64,000 nucleotides of DNA from Clonostachys chloroleuca (taxonomy: Eukaryota; Ascomycota; Sordariomycetes; Hypocreales; Bionectriaceae). The notes under the pieces are model-generated. The model did no database searches. It had not been told where the DNA came from and was given only the letters and a program-made list of their open reading frames with translations. A program made the position numbers and the translations under genes. Positions 1-11,165 of this stretch are shown piece after piece. The stretch is from assembly GCA_037952775.1 (NCBI GenBank), contig JBANAY010000001.1, positions 3,844,001 to 3,908,000 of the forward strand, given 5' to 3'. Each line of letters opens with the position of its first letter. Position 1 is the first letter of the stretch.

Positions 1-403
1 AAATCGGGTCAGCTGACACCCGGCTCTGTTTCAATTATTCGCCCAGATGAGAGGGCATTATGCATACGATGAGAGGGCATTGAAACGCTGTGTGGCAGTT
101 TGCTTAAACCATTTCCTATGCTGGATGCGGTGGTGCATAACGAGTCACGCAGCTCCGTTTCGCATCATTAAGCTTAAATCGTCGTCTCGATTTGGCTTCT
201 GAAGCGCCCATCAAACGGGGCGCATCTGACGTACTCCGATCAATGGGACGGCTGCTCCTATCCATGCACACCATGATGGGTCCCCAGGTTAGAATCATGC
301 TTGAAATGAAAGCTTACGATTATGCTTGAGATCTGGTAACGGTGGGGAAACCACAATATCAATTCAATATACATCCTTAATGCCTATTTTATGCCAATCC
401 AGG
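1..403. other. intergenic, window left edge
   Basis: Sequence downstream of the OSM1-like gene. I see no coding exon, RNA gene or repeat that I can support here. Short open frames lack codon bias and recognisable motifs. Confidence 0.5.
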
Positions 404-1990
404 TCATGCAGTAGATGCCGCCTTTGCGGCCTGTCGACCAGCCTCACGTCCGTAAACAACACACTCCAACAATGAAGAACCTCCCAGGCGGTTGTCGCCG
501 TGGATTCCACCGGTGATCTCTCCTGCCGCCCACAGCCCGGGGATAGCCGTGAGCGCCTCGCCGTCGGCCCCCTTCTTCAGGACCTGGGCATCGGTGTTGA
601 TGGCAAATCCTCCCATGGTGAAGTGCACGACCGGCGTGATGACTCCCACGCAGACCTCCTCCTCGCGGTTCTCCTCCCCGGCCTTCAGCCTCCAGTGCCC
701 ATACGAGGGCCGGCCAAACTCGTCGGCTACGCCCGAGGCGACGGCCTCGGAGTACTTGTCGACCGCCTTGATGATCTCTGGGCTCAGGTCCTTGACCTTC
801 TTCTTCTCCACCAGGCCCTTGAAAATGTAGAAGCCGATGTGCATGGCCGTGGCCTCGCAGGCGCCAGGGTCGAGGAGGAGCGTCACCTTCCAAAGCTTGC
901 CCTCCTCCGTCGAGTCGCTAGGCAGCTTCATGATGCCGTTACTCACAACATCCCGCTTCTCGAGCTCGTTGATGAATCGCTCCCCGCTGCTGCTGAGGAG
1001 GATGCCGCCCTCGCCTCGCAGGACCTCCGCGGCGAGGAACTTGTTGGGCGCGTACGGCTCCTTGAGGTCCACGAATCCCGTGGGGTGAATCTGCACGCTC
1101 TCCATGTCGATCGCCTCGGCCCCAGCGGCGGACAGGACGGGATGCGCTGCCGGGCGAGCGTCGTTTGTAGATGGAAATCCTTCCAGATCGGGTCTGTACT
1201 TGGCGAGCAGGCCCTTGGCGTCCCCTGCGAATCCTCCCGCAGCGAAGACGACCGACCCCTTGACTGTCTCATCGGTGTCTTCCTTCTTAACGGTGACTCC
1301 AGTCACCTTTCCGTCCGTCACGTCCAGAGCCGTCACCTCTGAGGAGGTGCTCAGCTCAAACTTGGGATTCTCCTCTAGCTTCTTGGTAAGAGTGCTAACA
1401 ATGGCAAACCCCGGGGGTGATTTGCCCGCTCCACGATGCGTCCTGGCAATGGAGTGGCCCCCTAGAGGAGCCACCTTGCTCAGATCGACACCGAACTCGT
1501 CAGCGAGCCACTCCACGGCGCTCGCGGACTCCTTGGTGAGCTTCTGGACGAGAGCCTCGCGGTTGAGGCCCTTGTGGCTCGTCTCCTTGAAGAGCTTGCC
1601 GGCGGATCTGACCGTGTCCCCGTAGAAGAGCTCGTCCTTGTCGATGCCCTTTGCCTTTTGGTACCTGGAGTTGGCGCCGTTGATGCCGGAGGACGCCTTG
1701 ATGCTGTTGCCGCCGGTCTTGGCCCCGCGCTCAAACATCCGCACCGAGGCGCCGGCCTTGAGGGCCTCGTGGGCGGCGGACAGGCCGGCGAGGCCAGAGC
1801 CGACTACTATGACGGGCTGCGCGGACATGGTGGACGACAACGACGACGACGTCCAGAAGGATTTACTGAATGGCGGAGAAAATAACACAGAGCGGCTGAA
1901 TAGCAGACGGTTGAAGAGCATGCCAATGCCAATCGCTGATATGGCTATGAGCAGGGCGAGGACCAGACGGGCGAGAGGTCTGGGAAGCAT
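404..1990 (-). CDS. OSM1: FAD-dependent fumarate reductase, OSM1-like
   Basis: Single-exon gene of about 528 residues. It belongs to the soluble fumarate reductase flavoproteins (yeast Osm1/Frd1), which reduce fumarate to succinate with FAD and help reoxidise reduced flavin in the ER and mitochondria. From the chosen start there is a basic, hydrophobic leader (residues 1-25, PLARLVLALLIAISAIGIG), consistent with an ER or mitochondrial signal or anchor. The FAD Rossmann motif VVGSGLAGLSAA is near residues 62-73, then GGNSIKASSGING, the substrate-site HPTGF, the catalytic-loop RGEGGIL, and a C-terminal GGIHGDNRLGGSSLLE FAD-binding motif. The frame is open upstream to 2125, adding 45 low-complexity residues; the methionine at 1990 is preferred because it puts the hydrophobic leader at the N-terminus. 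The frame is intact. Confidence 0.9.
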   Translation of the reverse strand: MLPRPLARLVLALLIAISAIGIGMLFNRLLFSRSVLFSPPFSKSFWTSSSLSSTMSAQPVIVVGSGLAGLSAAHEALKAGASVRMFERGAKTGGNSIKASSGINGANSRYQKAKGIDKDELFYGDTVRSAGKLFKETSHKGLNREALVQKLTKESASAVEWLADEFGVDLSKVAPLGGHSIARTHRGAGKSPPGFAIVSTLTKKLEENPKFELSTSSEVTALDVTDGKVTGVTVKKEDTDETVKGSVVFAAGGFAGDAKGLLAKYRPDLEGFPSTNDARPAAHPVLSAAGAEAIDMESVQIHPTGFVDLKEPYAPNKFLAAEVLRGEGGILLSSSGERFINELEKRDVVSNGIMKLPSDSTEEGKLWKVTLLLDPGACEATAMHIGFYIFKGLVEKKKVKDLSPEIIKAVDKYSEAVASGVADEFGRPSYGHWRLKAGEENREEEVCVGVITPVVHFTMGGFAINTDAQVLKKGADGEALTAIPGLWAAGEITGGIHGDNRLGGSSLLECVVYGREAGRQAAKAASTA

Positions 1991-4063
1991 TTGCAGGATG
2001 GATCGGGGAAGGGGTTTATTATCAATCAGCGGGAAGCGGATGCGGGTGGGAGGCGGGTATTCGATATATCTAGGCAATGGGATGCAGCGAATGGTGGAGT
2101 TTGAGGGGATGAAGAGATTTATCATACGACCCCTGGCGGATCGTATGATGTTTGGAGTGGTCAGACGAGGGTGCTACGGGTTTACGAAAACTAAAGCAGA
2201 TACGCGATGGCGGGACGGGAATTCGATGCTCTCTAGTTCACCGGAACACCAGGGTGCTTCAGAAAGATGGAGGAGGAGATGTTCGCGTTAGAATGGGGTC
2301 CTCGTAGGCGAGTGCTGCCACCCGGTCGTGTCGACTGAGGCCCGTGGAGATCCCCCGCCCTAGCCTTTGAAGGGACGCGAGGTGGCTCGACAGCTTAGGA
2401 TTGGAAGGTATAGGGGTCGTTAGCTCAGCAGCCGAGGATGCAGTGGCCGTCAACCCTACCATTCCATCTGAATATGAATTTCATACCGCCACTTTGTTCA
2501 GCTGCTGGTGCTAACACTCAAGTGGCGTGGTGTTGACAGCTTGGGATGGGACGAGGCGGGCTTATCGATAGCGCGTATCGATAACAGTCCGGTCTGTGTT
2601 ACCATCATTTATCAGAAACCCCAACCTATAACGATCACTCGCCCATGATCGGCATCGGAGGAGAGAAGAGAAAAGAGAGCGGCGAGGAATGGCCGTATCT
2701 TTCTTTCTTTAAGTCCCGGTTGATTTATCGAATAGGATCACATGGAGCCTGGTCATGTGAGTGCACATACGGCAGTCAAATGACGAGATCGATCATGGGG
2801 GATGACAAAAGAACACGACCCGACCCTCGCACGCCATAGTCAGCAGTAGACGTACTATGATATCTGCCAAGAGAGAAGAACAATGCAAGAGTCATGGTGC
2901 GTATAACTGAGAAACTTATGCCTCAGACATGAACGACATGAAGCAACCAAGGAGAGACAGTTCCAAGCTGATGCCGGCCCCGGGTCTCTTGACACCTGTG
3001 GGGTCAATGCATGCAATCCCACAGCAAGAGAGACACGGCACAGAGATGGAACAAACCCATGCCGATGATACCTTTTCTTTATACCTAGTCGAGTCATGGT
3101 CAGGGTAACGCGGCAAGGCCAGATGTGTTATGGGCCACGGTGAGCGATGAGGGCACATGGGCGGGACAAGAGCATGGGTCGTGATGGAGGGTTAGGATTG
3201 GTGCCCACTCGACCCACAATTAGCGGCGGGCACTTTCTGAAGCTGCACAACTCCAGGCGTAATCATCATGCAGAGAGCCACTGACCTAGCGTGGAGCATC
3301 CCCGCTAGACACGGCCCCGGGGATCACGACACTCGCCCAGCAGCAGCACCTTGCCTGGTAAGATGGCCTGATTGGCCACGTGCTGCCTGGGAAACGATAA
3401 GAACCATTGATCACTACGCGCAGGTGAGGACATGAAGAAGAAGGCGCTGAGCAAAGGCGGAGTTGCCGGCATCAGCCAAGGACCGAGTACTTCAAATCTC
3501 ATTACGCTTTTGCGCACGGGTGCCAGTGGGAGCTAATCAGCAGTGCGTGGGCAGCCATTGGGTAGCAGTGTAGCACTTCATGTAGCTTGACGTACGTGCA
3601 TGGGCGCTGATCCAATTTGACGAGGGCGCTCTCTGTCGCCCGTGGACTTTTGTAACCATCGTCCTGTCCATTATTATTCCTACATTCCTCCTCGCTGCTG
3701 TCTCAACCTGCGCTTCCCTTCTCCTAGGCCACGCGCTCCCCGGATCTGACATCAGATCAAGCGGCCGGTCTTTGTCCAGCACAGCAACTATTGTTCAGCT
3801 GCACCCGTCCTGAACGCTGTCTCGTTGTCAGCTCGCCATCTCCCTGGTGGCGTCGTTGTCTCGTTCTCTTTTGCTATCCGTGCTTGCAGGGAAGCGACGA
3901 GGCCCAATCCCAATCCACACCCACCGCACACCCCTGCCATTTCCTGCGTCAGCGCCACACGGCACGGGTATCGCCTAATCAACAGCGACCGCGTCCTCCA
4001 ACACCTGAAGAGAAGTCTTCTGCTATGTAAGCACCTGGGTGACGAAGCAGCACGTTTATCATC
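1991..4063. other. 2.1-kb divergent intergenic region
   Basis: Shared upstream region of the OSM1-like gene (-) and the VNX1-like gene (+). It holds a GATA-type palindrome (annotated separately) and further TTATC/GATAA words near 2608 and 2724. From about 3660 the sequence becomes pyrimidine-rich on the + strand, as is usual for fungal promoters and 5' leaders. No supported coding exon. Confidence 0.5.
2562..2584. promoter_or_regulatory. perfect GATA/ATCGAT inverted repeat
   Basis: The arms TTATCGATA and TATCGATAA are perfect inverted repeats around a 5-bp GCGCG centre. Each arm carries a GATAA word in opposite orientation, the core recognised by fungal GATA-type zinc-finger factors (AreA/NIT2 and others). 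It lies about 570 bp upstream of the OSM1 start and 1.5 kb upstream of VNX1. A regulatory role is inferred only from sequence. Confidence 0.4.
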
Positions 4064-7000
4064 ATGGACCCCTCAGAGCGACAGGGCTCGTCCAGGCTCC
4101 ATCAGACCTCTGGAGACTCTGCATCTCCTACAGATAGCCGCACGCCACTGGCCAGGGCTTCCTCCTCTGCAGCTGCGGCTGACGATGATAACGGCCTATC
4201 CGAGAGCTTCCAGTCAACAGACACCATTCGTCGCCGGCCCGAGGGATATGGTATGCTCCTCCATGCAGCTGCCCGACGGGCTTGCTGGCCTCAAGCATCT
4301 TCCCCAAGCCTCCAATTGCTAATCTGGTTTTAGGTTCGATCCAGCGCAGCGGCGGCGCCTCCACTGGGCCTGTGACATCTGCCGACATTGTCCAGGACCG
4401 AGCTCGATCACGAGGTCCGTCCACCCAATCTCCTCAACGAAACCCCCATCGAAGCAAGTCCTACACCCGCCTACGAAAGCCAGTTCTGAGCCGCAAGATG
4501 TCGTCCACGACCCCCCACCGGGGCGAGGTCTTCTCTGTTGACGACGAGCCCTCCGAGGTCGTGGCAGACGCCGCCGTGCTTCAGCGAGAGGTCACGCAAT
4601 CCTACGGCAGCCGACGGCGGTCCCAGGCAACGGGGGCTCTCAACCGAACCCAGTCCTATTCAGACCTCGCTGAGGACAACGAGGAGGTCGCTTCGCAAAA
4701 TTCTGAAGTCACACCCGAAGATGCTGGAGATGATGACGAGGAAGAGTTGCCTCTCGAAGAACACTTGGACTGTGAATCGGATAGCGACATAAGCGAGGCT
4801 GAGAGCTTTACGCTAAAGGACCGTCAACAGGCCATCAATCAGACCCATCCCTTCGGTATCAGGGTCTGGAAGCCTGCTCTGTACAAGAAGGACCGTTCCA
4901 TTCAAAAGTCTGCTCAGGCCGATATCCATTCCTCACCTGGAGGTCACGTCAGCAATTGGCTGCTGCTCTTCAACCTCGTGTGGACCTTGGTCTTTGGTTG
5001 GTGGCTAGCATCGTTTGCTGCGCTGGGAGCTATAATATGTCTGCTTGTGTCCGCGGCTCCTAGTGGAAGAGAGTATGGCAGGGTACTATGGGGTCTGGCG
5101 GGATACCTCTTCTATCCATTCGGCAAATTTGTTCGGTTGGAGAGGGACGAGGCTTACTTACAAGAGGACCAGAACGAGGGTCGCTCCATCTCGGAATACG
5201 AACAGTGGCAGCAGGGTGATCTAGAGTACGGTCGTCTCTTTTTTGGTCCTGACAGAAACAGGTCGATTGTCGGTCGATCCAGGCGAAGCATCGATTCAGA
5301 AGCTAGCGAGACACAGAGTTTACTGGGCCGTCGCCGACGAGGCGAGTCTAGCGATTCTGGTGATGATTCCTCCGAGATACCGCTGAGATCGAAGAGACGT
5401 CTGTTTGGCCGTGGCGAGTGGAACATTGGGCGTGTCATCTTCTTCGTTTTCTTCTACTGCCTCATCTCGCCCTCTTTGCTGCTAGTATCCGGCATCTGCT
5501 GGTTCCTCGTCTTCTGGATCCCAATGGGCAAGGTCACCGTGCTTCTCTTCAGCCACTTGAGACGCCACCCGCTCGCCCTGACCTTTGAACCCGATATCAA
5601 CTACACACGGCTTGACGCACCAGACTCGTCCATTCTGCTGTGCACCTATCGCGCTGTAGGCTCCAAGTATTGGAAGTACACTATCGATGGTACCAACATC
5701 TTCCTCATCAATCTCATGGCGGTGGTTTGCTTTGTCATCTTCGACTGGCTTGTCCTGGAAGGTGTCTTGCATATTGATACCTTCATCACCTCCCCCGCCT
5801 TCCTCTTCACTGCCGGTCTATTGTCCATTATTCCATTGGCCTATTTCATCGGTCAGGCCGTCGCTTCCATCTCAGCACAGTCTTCTATGGGACTTGGTGC
5901 TGCCATCAATGCGCTATTCGCGACAGTCGTTGAAGTGTTCCTTTACTGCGTGGCCCTCAACCAAGGTAAGGGACCGCTTGTTGAAGGAAGTATCGTTGGC
6001 AGCATTTTTGCTGGTATCTTGTTCCTGCCCGGAATCTCCATGTGCTTTGGTGCGCTCAAGCGGAAGACGCAGCGCTTCAACGCCAAATCGGCTGGTGTAA
6101 CGTCAACCATGCTGTTGTTTGCGGTCGTCGGTGCATTTGGCCCTACTCTGTTCTACCAAATCTACGGAACCCATGAGCTCAACTGCCTCGATTGCCAGGA
6201 TTACGATAATGTTATTGGCGAGGGTGGAAGTTCCCGTGATTGCCGTCGGTGTTACTTTTCTCAGGCCCCCGCGCTCAACGACCGCTTCTACCTCGAGGCC
6301 GTCAGGCCGTACTGCTACATGGCCGCGGCTATGCTGTTCTTCTCGTACCTGATCGGCTTGTGGTTCACCCTCCGAACCCACGCCGCCGTCATCTGGAACG
6401 CAGAGGTTGATGAGAAGCGGAACGAGGACCACATGCAGGCATCCTTGACACGATCTTCACAGCAGGCGACTCTGGGAGAGAGCACGGGCGCAGACATCCG
6501 TGACTCTCAACTGTACAAACGCATCCTTGGGCATTCTTTGAAGCAGGCCGGTCTGCAGCCACGCTCTGAGGAAATATCTCGCCAAGCATCCACCGTCACC
6601 CAAGGCACGCCTGCCAACGGTTCCCCGGCTACGCCTCACGTTGTACCACCCAAGGCTAGCGGGAGCGAGACTGGCAAGACCAAGATCAGAGTCCCTGGCT
6701 TGAGCGAGGCTGACAATCATCTCCTCGTCCGTGAAGTGGCCGAAATTGCGGCCACGGCAGCTACCATGGCTCAACGCGAACGCCTACCCAGGAAAACATC
6801 GTCCGCGCCTCATCATTCTGCCAGTCATCCTCAACAGCAGGGAGCAGCCCGAACCGGCGCATTCCCTGACGAGGAAGAAGTGGCAGCCGCTGAGACCGCA
6901 ACTGCACATGCTGGTGGCCACGGCCATGATGCACCCAATTGGAGCCGGACCAAGAGTACAGTCATCCTTCTCGGAGCTACTGTTCTCTATGCCATCATTG

Positions 7001-7592
7001 CGGAGATCTTGGTCGATACTGTAGATGTTGTTTTGGAGAGCTTCTCTATTGATCAAAAGTTCCTCGGTATTACACTCTTTGCTCTGGTTCCCAACACGAC
7101 CGAATTTTTGGTAAGTCTTTTTAATAGATTTATTCCAAGTCGTCCATTTGTGCTAACTAAGCTCCGTAGAATGCCATTTCATTCGCCATGAACGGCAACA
7201 TTGCCTTGTCCATGGAAATCGGTTCTGCATATGCCCTCCAGGTCTGCCTTTTGCAGATTCCTTGCCTGGTCCTCTTCTCGGCAGTTTATGCAAACGTTCC
7301 AGCAGGCGCAGACGCTGCGCAGTACACATTCTCACTTCTGTTCCCTCAGTGGGACATGGTGACAGTTATTCTGTGTGTCTTCCTGCTCAGCTATGTTTAT
7401 GGCGAGGGGAAGAGCAATTACTTCAAGGGAAGTATCCTCGTTCTTACTTACCTTGTGGTGCTCATCGGATACTACTTCAGCGGATACACATCCGATGCGA
7501 TGGGAGCACAGAGATTCGACATTATGGGAGCCGACGGGCAGTATCGAAATTTCAAGACCATTGGGAGGTCGACCTCGGGGATGGCGTTTTAA
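4064..7592 (+). CDS. VNX1: vacuolar monovalent cation(Ca2+)/H+ antiporter, VNX1-like
   Basis: Three exons: 4064-4250, 4334-7110 and 7170-7592. Introns are 83 and 59 bp and have TGCTAAT/GCTAAC branch sites. The product is 1128 residues, similar in build to yeast Vnx1 (908 aa) but longer. This CAX-superfamily antiporter exchanges vacuolar H+ for Na+/K+ (and Ca2+ in relatives) and controls vacuolar pH and ion stores. Residues 1-190 are Ser/Arg/acid-rich and probably disordered. Membrane segments follow from about residue 235. The first exchanger repeat is GLGAAINALFATVVE (about 582-596). A Cys-rich luminal-type segment, CLDCQDYDN...CRRCYF, follows. A long hydrophilic loop precedes the second repeat VPNTTEFLNAISFAMNGN (about 981-998), which spans the second intron. 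The start at 4064 is chosen because the splice joins EGYG to SIQRSGG in frame. Frame intact. Confidence 0.9.
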
Positions 7593-8507
7593 TGTGGAAA
7601 TAAATGCACGGTGGTGGGTTGATTGTTTTTTACTTGCATGGCAGGATCGGATCCCAGATCCTCGCCCTCTCTTTTCCCTCCAAATACTGTTTCCTAACCT
7701 TGAGAGAGCCGGCTTTCTCGGCCGTTCCCCATCAAAGGTACAGTTAGCCAGGGGTGATTATCGCTGGTCTCCTATGTGTGTGCCTGTGTCTCCTAGGATT
7801 ATCCATTACTGGAGTTGTGGCTGTATATTGTACCTGTTCGCGTGGGTTGCCTCGGCTATACACTACGTCCTAGATCAGCTCATTGTCCTTTCTTATTATC
7901 TCCAGGGCTTCCGTTTCGGTAAATTAATACACGGTATCTACCTCAAAATATTGCTACTACATACGTTGTATATTGCTAAGAATAGTGATGCGCTCTTTCA
8001 ATTGAGCCGGCTGCGCTGATAATGACTTTAACGCATGTTGGTCCGGCAGTGCAGATTGGCGCTTAGCGGTGATTCAGGGCTTGATTGAGATGGTCTGAAC
8101 CTTCTATTTCAGTAACATCATGTGATGACAATGGGCTGTTGGTCGCTGCCTACCCCTTGCATGGCTCTTAACCGCCGGCCATCCTTGACCATCACACTGA
8201 AAATCCATTGATGCTACCATCTGTTGGTTCAACATGTTTGACCCACTCCTATTGTTGAAGGCTGTTGTAGTTGCTGCCTCGGCGCCAACGAGAGAGTCTT
8301 GAGCCATTGAGCCAAACTTGCTTAAAGGCCATGGCTCCTGCCTCTCTTCGGGGCTCCTTCCTTCTCTTCACAGCGTTCTCGCTCTTCAAAGGCTCCTTCT
8401 GGCAAGTGCAGCCTCAATAACTCGCATCTTTCTCATTTCTTCAACAGCCGATGGAAGCATAATAATTGGTACAATAATCACAATAATCTGTACAAAGAAC
8501 AACCGAC
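7593..8507. other. intergenic
   Basis: 3' flank of the VNX1-like gene and 5' flank of the F-box-like gene. An A-rich stretch just before 8508 fits a 5' leader. I see no further gene. Confidence 0.45.
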
Positions 8508-10001
8508 ATGAACTCCCTCACGAATCAGAACACTCACTCAGCCCTGGAGGCAAAAACGAGTCTCCTGGCCAATCTACCCATCGAGGTCCTCCAAGACATC
8601 CTGGACCACCCAGACCTAGACGACGACGTCTCCTACCTCAGCCTCGCCTTCACCTCGAGCTGGCTGTACCCCCACGCCATCAAGCGATGGGACGCCTCGC
8701 GAGCCTGGGCCCGTGTCCGCTCCTCCTTCTTCAACATCACCGAGATCCACTGGCACCGCGCAAATGAGCTTAAGCACCTCACTTGCTTCGAGCTGCCCGG
8801 GGTCGGCAAGATCAAGTACGCCTGCCCCACGCCCTACTTCCCCATGGGCCCGCTGCCCCTCGTTTGGGACGGCACCGAGGAGTCGCTCCCGCACCTCCCG
8901 GCCGTCGAGGTCGAGGGCCTGCCGATGCACCTACGGCTACGGCCCCAGCACACCCTGATCGGCGACCTCATCACCCAGGTGCGCAACTGGAACAGGACCG
9001 ACCCCGAAGACCGCCTGACGCCCGCGGCCGCCGTCAGGATCGTCGAGTGGCTCATGGCGCAGGGCGCCAACCCGGACCAGGTGGCGTGCAACAGGTGCCT
9101 GCTCAGCAACTTCAGGACGGGCCCGATCGAGGAGGAGGTGAGGATCAGCGAGTGGATGAAGACGATGGGCAACTCGGCGCACACGCCCATGACGCAGCTC
9201 AGCTACATCCTCGAGTACAGCTGGCAGGCGCAGGACACGTGCATGGCCGTCATGGTGAGCCTCCTTAAGCACGGGGCCCGCTTCCCGCCCACCGTGCCGT
9301 ATCCCAAGTGCAGCAACGCCGGGTGCGCCAGGAGGTTCCACCCGTTCTACACCAATGTCGAGTGTCACTGCTCGCACCTCGATGATAGCCGCAAGGGCAT
9401 GGCGGACGGCGAGCCGGTGTCGACGCTCCGCCTGGCGATATCTGCGCCCTGTCCTGCCTTGTACCTGCGGCTGGCGCTACACTACATCCCAAAGGCGGAG
9501 CAGGGACGGAGTCTCTTTACCGGTAATGGGGGGCAGACATCGTGGTATGACCTCTTTGTCGACTCCCTGAACTGGGAATGGCAGGAGCAGTTCCGGGACC
9601 AGGTGCTTCCTATTCACGGTGAGAAAGATCGAGGGTACGGCCAGGTGCGTCGGAAGAATCGCCAGAAGCAGGTCATCGTCAGGGCGGCGAAGAAGCTGGC
9701 GCTGCTCGAGCGGGCCGGGATCATCGGGTCGCAGGAGATGGACTTCATATACGGGAACCTGCGGGCAGGGCTCATGGATGGCCGTCGCGAGAGACCACCG
9801 CCAAAGAGATTTTATCAGGTGTTTGGCGAGAACGGGTGGGGAGCTTGGGAGAAGAACTATGCCGAAGACGTAGATCTATTCTGGAGGAAGAAGTATGGTA
9901 TTGCAGAGGGCGAAGGGCTGGCGGTGCCTCTGGTCAGCGCGGCGTGTGGCATGGGTACGGTGCGAGCACATTATGCCAGGTTGGCGAAGGGAATCGAGTA
10001 A
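8508..10001 (+). CDS. F-box-like domain protein of unknown target
   Basis: Intact single-exon frame of 497 residues starting after an A-rich leader (CCGACATG context). Residues about 18-58 (LLANLPIEVLQDILDHPDLDD...LAFTSSWLYPHAIKRW) resemble a fungal F-box-like helix bundle, which in this family recruits substrates to SCF ubiquitin ligases through Skp1. The rest shows no domain I recognise. A Cys/His-rich patch (CSNAGCARRFHPFYTNVECHC, about 273-293) could bind metal. Coding GC is high with strong third-position bias, so the gene is real. The F-box assignment is an inference from the N-terminal pattern alone; a substrate cannot be predicted. Confidence 0.7.
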   Translation: MNSLTNQNTHSALEAKTSLLANLPIEVLQDILDHPDLDDDVSYLSLAFTSSWLYPHAIKRWDASRAWARVRSSFFNITEIHWHRANELKHLTCFELPGVGKIKYACPTPYFPMGPLPLVWDGTEESLPHLPAVEVEGLPMHLRLRPQHTLIGDLITQVRNWNRTDPEDRLTPAAAVRIVEWLMAQGANPDQVACNRCLLSNFRTGPIEEEVRISEWMKTMGNSAHTPMTQLSYILEYSWQAQDTCMAVMVSLLKHGARFPPTVPYPKCSNAGCARRFHPFYTNVECHCSHLDDSRKGMADGEPVSTLRLAISAPCPALYLRLALHYIPKAEQGRSLFTGNGGQTSWYDLFVDSLNWEWQEQFRDQVLPIHGEKDRGYGQVRRKNRQKQVIVRAAKKLALLERAGIIGSQEMDFIYGNLRAGLMDGRRERPPPKRFYQVFGENGWGAWEKNYAEDVDLFWRKKYGIAEGEGLAVPLVSAACGMGTVRAHYARLAKGIE

Positions 10002-11165
10002 TGGTTAACTAGGTAATGATTATACGTCAGACCAAGAATAGACAACGCGACATTCGTGTTCAACCTTAGACTATGAGAGAAGCGTGCCCTTGAGCCAGTG
10101 AAGCCATTCAAAGGCAGCAATGCCTCAGATAAATCTACTCATCATTCTCCTGGTCGGCTCTTCTTCACTTCCAGGGCAAGCCCCGAGCAGCAATGAAAAG
10201 AAAAGGAAAAGCGCCTGTCAGACGTCCATCAACACCCACCCAGACCGCGCGCCCTAAGGCAGACCACGAAAAGGGTCGAGATCATCAGATTGAAACCCGG
10301 AGGCTCCATTTACCATCTCTATACAGCACCGCCCAGAAGGCAGTACCGCCATCCTTGCGGACAGAGCGAGAGGACCAAAGTGTGTTCACTCTAGGGTGTC
10401 GAGGATATACATTCATCAACCAGGGTGGATTCTGTGGCTTCGGTAGGAAACCAAGAGAAGGTCGAATACTATAGAAATGATTCTCCTGCAAAGGTTGTTA
10501 GCAAGATATCCAGGCTTTGGTGGTTGTCAGCAGGTAGGGGGAGACATACTGAAGTATTGTCGACGTGAAGAAGAAAAGAAAAAAAAAAGTCCAAAAGCTG
10601 CGAGGGAAGGCTGCACTTTATAGAAGGGTGTGGGTCCCTCAGATCACCTTCTCACACCGCCTAAAAGTTTTTGAGTGGCAGAATCTTTCGGTGATTTTTT
10701 TTTTTCTGCTTGAACCGTGCGTTGTGGAGCAGGGCTGTGATTGGCTTGAAAATGGGGAGCAAAGCTGGTGCTGGAGCACGGCAGATTGGATTAGTGGGGC
10801 ATTGTCTTGGATGATTGGAGAAGATATCTCGAGGCTGTTTCGCGAGATGGTTGTGCTAGGTTTTCGCCTGGAGAAATCGTTGGTTGCCTGGTGGAAAAAT
10901 AAAAATTTGTTCGTATCCTCGGCTTCCTCATTTCCGTGAGGCCCACCATGGCTGGGAGAAAGTCTTGGCTGCTCTTGGGTGCCTGGGATAGCGGTGGTTC
11001 GATTTGATGTTTGAAAACCGGTTCATCTAGAGAAGAAACCTTACCCGGGACCTGAGCAACAAGATGCTTCTTCAAGTCCAAAACAGGCTGCCAATACACA
11101 TGTATTCGATCCGGTGGTGATTGAATTGACATATAATTATTTTAGAATAGTGCTTTAAACATAAA
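10002..11165. other. intergenic between convergent genes
   Basis: Lies between the 3' ends of the F-box-like gene (+) and the POF1-like gene (-). It contains A- and T-rich tracts (for example around 10577 and 10697) but no supported exon. A 93-codon frame at 10193-10474 has no family signature and is not called. Confidence 0.4.
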
